Assembly (NCBI GenBank): GCA_030849805.1
Contig: JASANZ010002257.1
Location: forward strand, 1 to 64,000
Direction of reading: 5' to 3'
Length of the DNA: 64,000 bases
Origin: Sergeia podlipaevii
Lineage: Eukaryota > Euglenozoa > Kinetoplastea > Trypanosomatida > Trypanosomatidae
Part shown: positions 39,801-49,449 of the stretch, piece by piece
Position numbering within the stretch: position 1 is the first letter of the stretch
How the letters are laid out: each line of letters begins with the position of its first letter
Notes under the pieces: generated by a model
Seen by the model: only the letters and a program-made list of their open reading frames with translations
Database searches by the model: none
Told to the model about the DNA's origin: nothing
Translations under genes and position numbers: made by a program

Positions 39801-40989
39801 GGAACGTGTTGCTGATTTAGTGGATGTACCGTACGGGGCAGGGCGTGATATTCCTGACACAAATGCTGCCCCAGTTCAGGATGCCCTCCGCGTGCTACGC
39901 CAACGCTCAGGTCTTCTTGGCGCGCACCGCACAGGAGCAGAGGCGGTGGCTCCTCAGCCGCTGTACATTCCATCCAAGCAGTCTGGCCCTACAGCGCTTC
40001 TCCACCGGCATCTTTCCACGGACGCGGCGCTTTACGGCGGCATGCGGCACGAGGCACATCCGAAGGCAGAAATACAATTCGTACAGGAGCAGAAGCGTCT
40101 GAAACAAGAGGACGAAAGCGCGGTGCCCAGTATGCTAGAGACTCTCCGCGGCCTGCGTCAAGAGGAGAGACGTGTAGAGAGTAGTCAGCTGACGCTACTC
40201 AAGCAACGACACTCGCTGCAGACTGGGTTCGGCTCTGCTTCTGAGAATGGAGGGATAAAGGCAGTGGCGTTGCCCGTAACGGCACTGTCACTTGGCGATC
40301 TTACGGACTTACGCCGTCCTTCTTCGTCATCTGTGGGGAATGCTGCCCCACCGCTCTCTGCTGATGGTGAGCAACGGGGCTCTGTAGATGGCTACTCTGA
40401 GATGCTACAGCACCTTAAGGACCTTCTTCAGAAGAGAAAGGTAAATGTGAAGACTAACACTAGTGATCGAACTGGCGGTGCTGCGCAGGTCTCTTCCAAG
40501 ACGACGTTTTCTCTGCCTTCACCGTGTATGTCTAGGGAGGTCCTCCTGTCTGAAGAGGACTCTGGCGTTTTCGGTCTTGAGTCACCACCAAGGTTGCAGT
40601 GCACTAGGTCCGTTGGTGCGTGTCGTTCTCCTGGACTTTCGGAACACCCCAAGGACGAAGAGAATGCGGCTGAGGAGATAAATGACGACGACGATGGTAA
40701 CGAGGAGGACGAAGACGAGAATGGCACCAACGACGACGATGAGGAGGAGGTGGATGACGACGACGAGGATTTTGAGGATGCAGTTCCACTTTCCCCAGTT
40801 CGTTGTGCGGAGTTGAACGATACGTACGTGCGTGCTCTTCGAGAGGAAGAGCCCAATGCTTCTGCAAATGTGTACTCGGATGACGTATTTCTGAATGGTG
40901 CCTCAAAGGAGATGGAGGAAATTGACGAGGATGGGTACACAGGCTACTATAGACTGCCGTCAGCGGACGCGATTATGAAGAGTGCGTAG
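36832..40989 (+). CDS. NIMA-related (NEK) serine/threonine kinase with long tail
   Basis: The kinase domain is N-terminal (about 4-265) and complete: glycine loop LGKGSFG (10-16), VVK lysine K33, HRDIKTMN with HRD at 125-127, LGDFGIS with DFG at 145-147, GTPYYFSPELC, and SDIWAMGVLLYEC. The HPNIVRY, DGGDL and HRDIKTxN patterns are of NEK type. NEK kinases act in flagellum and basal body maintenance and in the cell cycle; trypanosomatids have many. The remaining 1120 residues are low complexity: Gln runs (about 295-305 and 341-350), Asn runs, a coiled-coil segment with KQEEYLQRQREEIEKRERR, Pro/Ser/Ala-rich stretches and an acidic run (about 1283-1320). The tail has no second domain I recognise. 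The long tail is unusual for the family and may target or scaffold. Confidence 0.9.
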   Translation: MDKYEKVRVLGKGSFGSAILIKRKSDGSLFVVKEVSLTKMSKKERDEARHECTVLQQLKHPNIVRYVEQFENRNNLYIVMEYCDGGDLAQKVKQSRGPMKESVVMYYFSQVCLAMEYLHSRHILHRDIKTMNVFLMKNGAVKLGDFGISTVLRNTMGMANTVCGTPYYFSPELCRNKPYNNKSDIWAMGVLLYECATGGKHPFDGNNMNQLMQRIVKGSYSPLSSQYSSEFRKMVDWCLQKDPSKRPSIRQTLSYPLVRSSLERLEENLMLATQCRVRLKDIIDFESAMDNDSKSQQQQQQPQQQDKACPIAEEKQLLPSKDYPAGVSPGQAAAMAMAKLAQQQQQQQQQQKPRNPYDLRPSSPAVSAGAVVGPKPGGLAHDRLGGGAAAAANNNNNRAINNFTPAYYNNPTHQQQVLHRLRQPNAAFVNNLNNKPIERKPLDTPGLRLDRPTACDPLVDPRARNIQDNNNNNNAIENARRGNNLEVQNDRFGDNMNRINAIMAKYGKNVDEEARETIHAYMKRKQEEYLQRQREEIEKRERRNDMRQKELKRVLELQQHQRAANAASPRQRSNVGKTEQNPPPSEPKQNNDVKSKNISSRAVDSTPPASPVRGPATPQAIKPGFGRDPRGVHASPSSVRNQRGRLGGKAAPAAAAAGVRRPVSQQQRKVAVAANSPRMNFDCRPTGLGCRPSQPVIPNSAAAVASGGATPGPSPRAQQQADRLAAQKEREEKLRGLREEARLLAVKDQRDRIPHGIKGDLPLETGAGAPQSACTPLRQQKQQPQSTPPSRDPNHYGRHGGLLASPGSGPSKAGGGNPFLRQPGQRRPFSTEESNRLNAQSPRRLKAPGAGDSPSLFVSPIHPQRGLTPSNGKSNKEARREIASPQRAAQVPSLDAKDIPELDVGGAPLCSHHSPAHVSGDPRYHRPKTHSHGILSPLAPPQPPAVVSGESPQRRASVLPPVGGESHLVGAGGALTGHQIRPQPQPLREKERVADLVDVPYGAGRDIPDTNAAPVQDALRVLRQRSGLLGAHRTGAEAVAPQPLYIPSKQSGPTALLHRHLSTDAALYGGMRHEAHPKAEIQFVQEQKRLKQEDESAVPSMLETLRGLRQEERRVESSQLTLLKQRHSLQTGFGSASENGGIKAVALPVTALSLGDLTDLRRPSSSSVGNAAPPLSADGEQRGSVDGYSEMLQHLKDLLQKRKVNVKTNTSDRTGGAAQVSSKTTFSLPSPCMSREVLLSEEDSGVFGLESPPRLQCTRSVGACRSPGLSEHPKDEENAAEEINDDDDGNEEDEDENGTNDDDEEEVDDDDEDFEDAVPLSPVRCAELNDTYVRALREEEPNASANVYSDDVFLNGASKEMEEIDEDGYTGYYRLPSADAIMKSA

Positions 40990-41284
40990 CAAGGCACACT
41001 CTCAGCACCACGCTTTCTTCTTTTCACTTTCTTCTTTCCTTTACAAATATGCGTTTCTTGTGCGCATGTGTACGGGTTGAGGGTCCAGAAGCTCTCTCTT
41101 GTTTTCAGTAAGTCTTGTCATGTTAGTGGTGCCACCTGGGTATTATAGCACGCCAAGATAAATGTTGAATTGCGTGCTGCTAGTATTTTTTTTTTCATTT
41201 TGAAGTTTACTTGGTGGTTTACACCTGTTGCGATGTAGATACGCTTTTTTATCATTATTTAAATTTTTGCTGCTTTCAAAACAG

Positions 41285-41310
41285 TATATATATATATATA
41301 TATATATATA
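41285..41310. repeat. (TA)13 microsatellite
   Basis: Uninterrupted TA dinucleotides; first of a close pair. Confidence 0.9.
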
Positions 41311-41348
41311 TTCCTTGGTTGCGTTCTTGGTATTTTCTTTTCTGTCTT

Positions 41349-41374
41349 TATATATATATATATATATATATATA
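41349..41374. repeat. (TA)13 microsatellite
   Basis: Second TA run, separated from the first by under 40 bases. Its equal length may reflect local duplication or chance. Confidence 0.9.
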
Positions 41375-42850
41375 TGCTTGTGTAATATTTAGTGTTTGAA
41401 AGCTAAGCATGAGAGTGCAGGCTAGAACGGGGTGAGGGGGGAGGGGGACAAAGAAACGATAGGGTTGTGGTGTTTTGCTCACCAAAAAAAGGATTTGTAC
41501 TATGACAATTGACAGTGTCTTTGCGAGCTGCTAATATAGAGGTGGACGGCAAACGGGAGGCTATTTGGAAATGTAATGCCTTGCTGTTGCAGCTTGTCCT
41601 ACTACTAGCGTGTTTTTCCATTTGCTGTGGAGCTCCCTGGCATTTTCGACGCATACCTACCGTGAGTGACGAGGTCTATTATGGGATAGCAGTCTGTATA
41701 CGTATATGCGTATGTGCATGTGTGAAGATCAATGCCGAAGTGGTGATGAAGAGAAAGACATGCGTTGTGCGGATGCGCGCCGCTTTGCCAGTCATTTTTT
41801 TTTTCTTCTATGACATTCTTTTATGATTACTTTGATTATTTTCTGCCTTGCTTACTAAAAAAAAAAAAAATAGAAGTGAAAGCGGTTGATTGGCGTAGCG
41901 TGGTTGCTTATCTCCAACTTTCTTATGCTTATGCGTGATTCTTGCAGCAGGCTACCAGTGGCCACATACATTGGGCGGAGCTATGGCGCGAAGAGGATGT
42001 AGGAGAGGTATGCTGACAATGTCTTTTTACAACAAGTAGACACACGGACACACACACACAGGAAAAAAAAGGAGTGTTTGGGCTCGGTCTTTCTCCTTTC
42101 TGGTACATTCGACTACATATATTTTTGATTGCTCCGCTTTACATTAAAATTTTATTTTTTTACTTAATGCCCCCTTTTCTATTTTACATGTACATCATTG
42201 CAAACATGTGTTCATGTTAATGAGTAACGCGAATGATATATCGGGCACATGAGAGGAATATGTGCTTAGACACCATCAATGCTTTTTTTTCTCTTGATGT
42301 GCAAGGCGAAGAAGAGGGGGGTGACACCACACCTATGTGCATTTACCGGGAGTGTGACAAGGTACTTCGCTTTTTTTTTTTTTCTCGCTTGCATCATCAT
42401 ATACATTCTTTTATCTGATGGAGAAAAAAAAAGGAAAAAATAAAGATATGAAAGAGGAACAATTATGCTGTTTTTCCTTTTTCCCTGACTGATTTGTCAT
42501 TGCTGACACGAAGCATATAGCATACAATTTTCATAAATGTATTGGCTCCTATAATTTTCATTTTTTTCTATTTTGAAGTGATCATGCCTTCAACATGTAT
42601 ATCTTTGAGTGCTTTGCTATGGCGCATGCTCTCACTTCGATTGCCTCTTTTTTTTTTGCTTCTATTCTCTTATTTTTCTGCTTCAAGTTGTAGTGTAGCT
42701 ACGTACACGTCAGTAGATACGTTGCATCTTGTGCATTTTTGATTTCTTTTTTTTTCCTTCAATCACATTTGTACTTTTGCTTTGACATCCTTGTATTTTA
42801 TATTCAATAAGTGAGGGGAGGAAGTTTTCATTTTATCATTCTTTTGTAGA

Positions 42851-42883
42851 CATTTTCTTTTTGATCCCCTTTTGACTATATAG
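42851..42883 (+). promoter_or_regulatory. Predicted spliced-leader acceptor for the pseudokinase gene
   Basis: A pyrimidine-rich tract followed by TATATAG, with AG at 42882-42883, giving a leader of about 18 nt to ATG 42902. Confidence 0.55.
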
Positions 42884-42901
42884 CACCCGCGCTTCAGCAC
42901 T

Positions 42902-45900
42902 ATGACCTCCAGGTTTCAACAGTTTGTGATCAGTGATAGCGATGAAGATAGCGCGGACATGGCTGTACAGCAACACCGCGATGGCCGTGCAAACGGCTCG
43001 ACTTTGATTCAAAAGATGGGGTCTACGAGCGCTCACCCCAGCCAGGTACCAAAGCAGACGGCTTCTTCCATGTCGTTTCATACTGCATCCTCTGAGACAC
43101 CTCTTCAGCCAATAGCCCAGGGCGGAGAGTACCCAACTGAGAGCGTGCCATCTCAACGCCACACTCCGCGCGAAAGTGTGCACGAAACTATGAGCGTGCG
43201 CTCCAGCCATTTGAATGCCACTTCCCGTAGATCTGAACAACAGCCTCAGGTCTCCTCCAGCCGCGGAGCCAATATGGCGGATCACGCGTCTGTTTCACCT
43301 GCATCGCTACACCCAAATGCGATGGCAGCTGAGTACCCTGTGGAAGATGGTATTGCTGACGGCGAACATCAACTACCCGCTACGGTACGACCACCTGTGT
43401 CGGCGCCACCAGTGTCCACCAGATCCGCGCAGAGCCTCGCTATGCCACCCTCTTCGCATGCCAGCAACGCACAGCAGCAGCGCCGTTCGAACGGTGGCAC
43501 TCCTCGGCCGAGTGCGCTCGAGTCCAACACGGCTAACACGCTGCGTGCGAGTGAGCTCGGAAGTGAGGTAGAGAGACGTAGCGTGCCTCAGAGCGGTGGC
43601 GTTGTGCGTGGCACTAGCGGTTATGGCGAAGCTTCACAAAGCCCGCAGCAGTTTCCAACCATACTGGCTGCTCGCATCGACAGTAGCGTGTCAAGACCTG
43701 GCGTTACACAGCGTCTCCCTCCGCCACGACGCGTTTCCCCGCAGGCACAACGTGCCGCCGTGAGCCGCTCTGTCAGCAGACGCCACATTACCCCTCGCTC
43801 TGGACACGACGAGGAGATGGATGAGGTACCACCTCAAATTCCCACCCGTGCATATCGACAGCAGGCACCGTCTGCGCAAGGCGACTACTCTATAGAGGAG
43901 AATGATCAGCAAAAAGCGCACACGCAACACAGCCTTCGTGACAGCGCACGACAATCATCACATGCTACAGAGGAGGAGAATCATGCTTTGGTGCCGCATA
44001 GTGTAGGCGCTCACGTAGACAATACCGCTACGGAATCCATTGATTTTCGCATGGACGGGACAAGCGTGTCTCATACCCTCACGATCACTACCCGTGAGGT
44101 CAGCAGAAGTGTGCCTATGTCGACTTGTCGGGCTCGCCCAATTATCCCTTCTCCTTCCGCACTGGAGCCGCTTCCTACTCCGTATAGCATTGACGACGAT
44201 GGCAACATGGTGGCCCACCACCGTGCTGCTGTGCGTCAGACAGTTCTTGAGGACGGGCGCGTTGCGTGGGTGTTTGTCCCACCTCACCGCGAGAACGACG
44301 CAGATGGACTGGAGATGCATGAAATTGCTGCTCCACCGAAGCGCTTGTCACAGCGCGCACAGGATATCATGGCTGCCAAGCGCCGTGCCGTTGAGGAAGA
44401 GGCGCGCCGACGTCATGCAGAGCAGCTGCAGCTGCAACAGCAACAGAAGGCCATCGAGGAGAAGCAGGCAGTCAAGAGGCAGAAGGAGGCCACACATGGC
44501 CAGAGTATCCACCGCCAGTCTGGCACGCTTTACAAATGTACCTTTCCTGTTGAAGCCTTCGCTGGCGAGCATTCAGCCGCTCAGCACCGCGCTCCAGAGC
44601 ACGAGGCAGGATGCGAGGGCTGGAGTGCGCAGCATATGGATCAGCACCCCTCTTACGTCCACGCTCGCGAGGCCGCCGCTGTGCATCAGGACGAAGCGCG
44701 CTGGCGGGCTGAACAGCTTGTGCGCATTATTCAGCCAATTCAGGTGGATGGGTCTGGATTTAAGCAAGTCTGCGCGTGCGCGTCGTATGACTCTACTCGA
44801 AGCGCTGCTCTCAGCGAACTCATCAGCAGCCACCACGCCATGGAGGAGGGCTTCAAGCGATACCTTAACTTGCAACCGATGCAGCTTGCCAATGTGGCCG
44901 TGGAGGATATGGCAGAAGGGGAGCTCATGACTCCATCGTCACGCAACCGTCACCCTTCAGTGCATGATGTGGACTTCACTGCCGGTCCCCGTGGGAGTTC
45001 TCTTCCGCGCGGCATTGCGACTCTTGGCGGCCTTTGGTGCACAGTACAGGCACTTCGTGAAGATGGCAGACCCGCAGCCCGCAGCGCTGCGCAGCGAAGA
45101 GTCATGCGTGTGTGCGGCGGACAGGCGATTGGACTACCACTTCGTGAACACCATCGCACACTGGACGTGCGCTGTTACGAGCTGATTCTCTTTTCCCAAG
45201 AGGCTACTGCGCCGACTGCGGTGAACTACGGCTCCAACAACATTACCCTTGGCCAGCTGGTACCCCCGCAGGCGTCTTCCTTCCCGCTTACCCCTCGAGT
45301 TATCGATACCCCGGCCATGCTGAAGGAGTACAAGAAGAAGCTACTAACCACAAAGTGTTCTGAGGCCATCATTGAGAACAACGAGGATGACAACACCACA
45401 TTTGCTGGGCGAACATACGAGACTGGTGCAACGCCGGCGCGCTACATCACACTCACGCTGGTAACTATTAACACTCATCAGAAGTACACAGTGGACCTCA
45501 CTCTTGTGCTACTCCCGTTTTGCTCAGACAACACGAGTGGCGGCAAAACACTCGCTGAGATCCCGCGTTTTTCGCCAACTTCTGTCGCTGCAAACCGTCG
45601 GTTGCAGAGCGTGTCACTCTCCTTCTCCACCAAGTCCTCATTTATGTCCGCCTACAAGGCACTTTTGTGGGCTGCCGAGTGCAACATTGTGGACATTGAA
45701 CAGCCCAGAACGGACCCCACCAACTACGTAAAGTTGCGCGTCACCGCTACCACATCGCCACTGCTGCCGTGGTCGTCGTCGTTGGGCGCGGCCGATGAGT
45801 CCATGCCAAAGAACGAAACGTTTCGCGGGCACTGCGTCGACTACGCTGTTGTCGCGCACGGAACTTCTCCCAATCCCAGAGAGCCGCTGCGCCTTGATGA

Positions 45901-48900
45901 CTTTGTTATTCACGAGGTTGCGAAGGCAGCTGACGGCGGTGCCGTTGGCGAGGAAGACGCGCTCCGCCAGTCTCCCTCTAGTCGTCAGCAGCAGCGCAGG
46001 CGCAGCTCCATCTTCACCAACACTCTCGTCACACCGAGTGCGCGAGAGCAGGACGTACTTTTTGGGGAGGGTGCGGGAGGCACCACCGCCAGTGCCAACA
46101 CCAACAACGACACTGTGGTGGCTCTCACAGCTTTTGGTGTGGTGCGTCGTGCGGTGAACCAAAAGACAGGAGAAGTGTTTGATGTGCGCGTGCTGCCACG
46201 CTCCCGGACCCGCATGCTTCCGTGGTTTTCTCAAAAGAACGCCGCTGACCGTGGTGGAAAAATGCAAGAGGAGCACGTGTGGGAGGAGGATGTGGAGGCA
46301 GCTATCATGATGGAGTACGTCTCACAGCTACCCTTCTTGGCACGCGTGTATGGTGTCCTTGTGGACGAGCAGCGCTACTACGTTTTCCAAGAGCCATGGA
46401 TGTCAGCAGTTGCGCTGGAGCAGTCGCCGGTGGGCAGCGTGGAGCGTGCGTCGATTGAGTTTAACCCGATGCTGAAGCGGATTTCTGAGAGCACTACTGT
46501 CATGTCTCTGAAGGACTTCATTCACGGCGTGCTTCATGCTCCCGCCCAGAGCCGCTTGCACGTTGCAAAGGAGGAGGCGCGTATTCAGATTGCACACTTA
46601 TTGGCTTCCCAGTTGTTGCTACTGCTCGCTTCTGTTCATGGAAAGGGCATGCTGCTTGGCCCATGCCCACCACAGCGCATTCTTGTGCGTATTGAGTCTG
46701 ATGCTGCTGCTACTGCAGTTTGCATGGAGGATGAAGATCTCGTCAGTGAAGACTGCCAGAGCCCGCAAAGGGAAAATCCAGCCAAGACGCCGGTCGAGTC
46801 TGGCCGCTTGCAGCTCTTTATCCCCGATATTGGCATCAACACAACATCATGGAGTTACGAACGCCAGCAGTGTGGTATCCTCGAGTATCTATCTCCCTCG
46901 TTCATTTTTGAGCATATGCTTGATGAGGACGTTGGCCGTGAGAGCCGTCCGTGGACAGTTCATGATGATTACTGGACGTACCTCTGCGTCTGCTTTGAGC
47001 TTTTTGCCGCAGACGGCACTGCGCTTGTGAAGGCTTCTGCAGGAGCCCCGACTCCGCTACCGATGCTAACCAAGTTCACCTCCCCGGTTGATATCCTTGA
47101 TCTCTGGCGTGAGGTGGTGACGGACGACAGGATCTCCAGGTGTGGCACGGCTCACGCGACGCTTGCGGCACGAGTGCGCGGCTATGTACGGCGGCGCCTG
47201 CTTGAGAGCGTAGCCCCTTCCCTGGATGGATGGATCACCACGAAGGCAGAGGAGATGGAGTACTTTGGGACGACTGCTACACGGCGTAAGAGCGCGCGTG
47301 CTGTGCCACGAGAGGGTGACGAGAGTGGCATGATTGGGGTTTCACTCTCCTCTATGCATCCACGTCTGGCACGCAATGAGGCGACCACGGAAATGTCCAG
47401 TGTGCTCTTCTTTGATGAGGATGAGGAGGGTGGCAGGTCGGTTGGTCGCAGCGTTCGTTCGAACAGCGCAGTGAGGCAGAATATTCTTGAGGAAATGCCG
47501 TGGATATTGAGCTACCGCGACCTCTTTGACTCTATTCTTGACGTCGTCTTCCTTGACAATAACGCCGTAAAGTGTGCCATCCACGGTCCTTCTCTCTTTT
47601 TGTTTTCTCATTCCTTCTTCGGCTCCTTGGACCTTGCTCAAGTCTTTGACGGCTCCTATTCACTGCCACCTGCCGCCTCCGCGTTCTGCCGTCGGTACTT
47701 GAGTAAGTCGAAGGTGCGTGAGGCACTCATGATGTATAGATCTCGCGCCCATCGCGGACCAGTGGCTAAGCGCGCAGACGCTCCGCTCATGATTACTAGC
47801 TCCGCCTTCAACACAGGTGGCGGCAGTGGCGGACCTGCAGCTCTGCTGCTTCTTTCGGCCCGCGAAGGCGGTTTTGGCGATGATGCCAGCCACTTTGACG
47901 AAGACCTCCTGGCTAGCGGTGGCGTCTCCCCATCTTCGGCTGCGCGTGGTCTTTCGCCTCGTGCTCGCTCGGAGTCCCCCGCTGTTCAGCAGAACAAACT
48001 GCGCACAATGTACAAGGGCGAGGAGTTGCAGGAAATCGCAGATCTCGAGAACGACGTTCGTGGAGCTTTGCACGCACACCAGACCCGTGACAACTCGTGC
48101 ACACCACGCACTTCCACAACACATGGAAGCAGCACACGTCACCATGACGGGCACAGTGGTGTAGCACCCAGCGCTGGCTCAGTTCGCAGCAGTCGCGATT
48201 CTCACCGCCATCAGCGTGCTACTGCTCCCTCTATCGATGAGCTACGTGACGACAGGCATTCGGAGCGCACCAGCGGGGGCAGTAGCAGGCGCCATCACGA
48301 CCAGCGACGCGCAGATCCCAACGTTAACTCATACGGTAAGTTGGACACACGCCAATACATTGAGCAACGCCCACGCTCTCACCAGGCCTCTGACTACAAA
48401 GATGTGGGGCGTGACAGTGGCATTGCCTCTGAGTCACATTACGGCGATAGCAACTACGACTCCACCGTTAACACGCATGGTCGCGGGTCGCAGCACGCGC
48501 AACGCTACAGGAATTCCGAGAAGCCGCGTAGCCAGCACTCTGGAGGTATTTCACGTGGTGGCCGCGGTACGCACACAGAATCTTCCAGATACGACGATGG
48601 CCACACAGCTCGCAGCTCGCGCGAGGGTCAACGTGCACACCCTCGCAGTAGCAACGAGAGCTCCGGGGATGCACGCATCAACAAGGGCTCCCAGCACCGC
48701 AGCTCCTCTAACCTCGCAGACCCAATGATATCAAGTTTTGATCGCCCTGTGATTGACCAGACTATATCTGAGGCACGCAGTCGCGCGCGCCATCAGCGCA
48801 CTTCACGTGACCCCGGTGTCGTACATGCTGCGGAGCCTGGGTGTCAGGACAGCGACGACGAATCAGTTGTACTGGTTGCCTCGGACAATGAGCATAGCGA

Positions 48901-49075
48901 CTGTGGCGACGCTGAAGCACGCTCTGCTGCGTCCACTTACAACTCTAACAAGATGCAACGGCGCCACGTAACCTCTCGCAACAAGGACAAGATGCCGAAA
49001 TCTGCTGGGAGTCACACTCCAATGAGCCGTCACACACATAGTACCGCTGCCTCTGACGCATACTTTGAGTTTTAA
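42902..49075 (+). CDS. Giant protein with predicted pseudokinase domain
   Basis: 2057 residues. 1-490 is disordered and Ser/Gln/Arg/Pro-rich. A charged helix follows (about 490-545). A beta-rich folded segment lies at about 705-960, possibly PH-like, but I cannot name it. From about 1070 to 1420 the protein has the outline of a protein kinase with its chemistry lost. TAFGVVRRAVNQKTGEVFDVRV is the small lobe, with R1096 where the VAIK lysine belongs. LHVAKEEARIQIAHLLASQL and HGKGMLLGPCPPQRILV replace the helix and the HRDxKPxN loop; P1254 stands at the catalytic Asp and R1259 at the Asn. PDIG (D1309) stands for DFG. ILEYLSPSF resembles the APE region, and DDYWTYLCVCFEL resembles DxWxxGvxlxEL. 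The last 400 residues are Ser/His/Arg-rich and disordered. A scaffold or allosteric role is inferred; the kinase likeness rests on motif order only. Confidence 0.75.
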   Translation: MTSRFQQFVISDSDEDSADMAVQQHRDGRANGSTLIQKMGSTSAHPSQVPKQTASSMSFHTASSETPLQPIAQGGEYPTESVPSQRHTPRESVHETMSVRSSHLNATSRRSEQQPQVSSSRGANMADHASVSPASLHPNAMAAEYPVEDGIADGEHQLPATVRPPVSAPPVSTRSAQSLAMPPSSHASNAQQQRRSNGGTPRPSALESNTANTLRASELGSEVERRSVPQSGGVVRGTSGYGEASQSPQQFPTILAARIDSSVSRPGVTQRLPPPRRVSPQAQRAAVSRSVSRRHITPRSGHDEEMDEVPPQIPTRAYRQQAPSAQGDYSIEENDQQKAHTQHSLRDSARQSSHATEEENHALVPHSVGAHVDNTATESIDFRMDGTSVSHTLTITTREVSRSVPMSTCRARPIIPSPSALEPLPTPYSIDDDGNMVAHHRAAVRQTVLEDGRVAWVFVPPHRENDADGLEMHEIAAPPKRLSQRAQDIMAAKRRAVEEEARRRHAEQLQLQQQQKAIEEKQAVKRQKEATHGQSIHRQSGTLYKCTFPVEAFAGEHSAAQHRAPEHEAGCEGWSAQHMDQHPSYVHAREAAAVHQDEARWRAEQLVRIIQPIQVDGSGFKQVCACASYDSTRSAALSELISSHHAMEEGFKRYLNLQPMQLANVAVEDMAEGELMTPSSRNRHPSVHDVDFTAGPRGSSLPRGIATLGGLWCTVQALREDGRPAARSAAQRRVMRVCGGQAIGLPLREHHRTLDVRCYELILFSQEATAPTAVNYGSNNITLGQLVPPQASSFPLTPRVIDTPAMLKEYKKKLLTTKCSEAIIENNEDDNTTFAGRTYETGATPARYITLTLVTINTHQKYTVDLTLVLLPFCSDNTSGGKTLAEIPRFSPTSVAANRRLQSVSLSFSTKSSFMSAYKALLWAAECNIVDIEQPRTDPTNYVKLRVTATTSPLLPWSSSLGAADESMPKNETFRGHCVDYAVVAHGTSPNPREPLRLDDFVIHEVAKAADGGAVGEEDALRQSPSSRQQQRRRSSIFTNTLVTPSAREQDVLFGEGAGGTTASANTNNDTVVALTAFGVVRRAVNQKTGEVFDVRVLPRSRTRMLPWFSQKNAADRGGKMQEEHVWEEDVEAAIMMEYVSQLPFLARVYGVLVDEQRYYVFQEPWMSAVALEQSPVGSVERASIEFNPMLKRISESTTVMSLKDFIHGVLHAPAQSRLHVAKEEARIQIAHLLASQLLLLLASVHGKGMLLGPCPPQRILVRIESDAAATAVCMEDEDLVSEDCQSPQRENPAKTPVESGRLQLFIPDIGINTTSWSYERQQCGILEYLSPSFIFEHMLDEDVGRESRPWTVHDDYWTYLCVCFELFAADGTALVKASAGAPTPLPMLTKFTSPVDILDLWREVVTDDRISRCGTAHATLAARVRGYVRRRLLESVAPSLDGWITTKAEEMEYFGTTATRRKSARAVPREGDESGMIGVSLSSMHPRLARNEATTEMSSVLFFDEDEEGGRSVGRSVRSNSAVRQNILEEMPWILSYRDLFDSILDVVFLDNNAVKCAIHGPSLFLFSHSFFGSLDLAQVFDGSYSLPPAASAFCRRYLSKSKVREALMMYRSRAHRGPVAKRADAPLMITSSAFNTGGGSGGPAALLLLSAREGGFGDDASHFDEDLLASGGVSPSSAARGLSPRARSESPAVQQNKLRTMYKGEELQEIADLENDVRGALHAHQTRDNSCTPRTSTTHGSSTRHHDGHSGVAPSAGSVRSSRDSHRHQRATAPSIDELRDDRHSERTSGGSSRRHHDQRRADPNVNSYGKLDTRQYIEQRPRSHQASDYKDVGRDSGIASESHYGDSNYDSTVNTHGRGSQHAQRYRNSEKPRSQHSGGISRGGRGTHTESSRYDDGHTARSSREGQRAHPRSSNESSGDARINKGSQHRSSSNLADPMISSFDRPVIDQTISEARSRARHQRTSRDPGVVHAAEPGCQDSDDESVVLVASDNEHSDCGDAEARSAASTYNSNKMQRRHVTSRNKDKMPKSAGSHTPMSRHTHSTAASDAYFEF

Positions 49076-49120
49076 AATTCAAAAAAAAACATAATAGCGT
49101 GGAAGAAGAGAAACGTCAAG

Positions 49121-49138
49121 ATATATATATATATATAT
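49121..49138. repeat. (AT)9 microsatellite
   Basis: Uninterrupted AT dinucleotides about 45 bases after the pseudokinase stop codon. Confidence 0.85.
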
Positions 49139-49418
49139 CTGATACAAACGAATCTATAGATTGAGTGGATTTCTTTGCGAGAAGTAGTGCTGCTCTGCTA
49201 TGGTGGAGAAAGAGAGGAGAGAAAATTCAAACAAGTGACTCGATGAGATGTTTTTTTTTTTGTGTGTAGTGCGCTTTAATTTTAATGATGGCGTTAAGAT
49301 CGAAGAATGCACTAACACCTTATCTGTGCTGTTACTAATACTGCTTGTAAAATAAGCCCCTTTTCAGATCAGGAGGGGAGCAAAGTTTTGGCAGTACGTA
49401 GAGAACAATATATCTTTC

Positions 49419-49419
<1 letters not shown>

Positions 49420-49449
<30 letters not shown>
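49420..49449. repeat. TA/CA compound microsatellite
   Basis: A TA run passing directly into a CA run of about eleven units. Confidence 0.85.

Larger units (their letters stand above)
40990..42901. other. Longest intergenic region; two TA microsatellites
   Basis: No gene supported over 1.9 kb. It holds two (TA)13 runs about 40 bases apart (41285-41310, 41349-41374), a G-rich run at about 41429-41448 and T-tracts throughout. An open frame at 41509-41826 is short, lacks a recognisable domain and sits in low-complexity DNA. The pseudokinase acceptor is at 42882-42883. Confidence 0.6.

Noticed and set aside
41509..41826. 105-codon open frame in the longest spacer
   Set aside because: It has a hydrophobic patch but is followed by T-tract-coded Phe, shows no domain and has no clear acceptor. 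A small membrane protein cannot be fully excluded.
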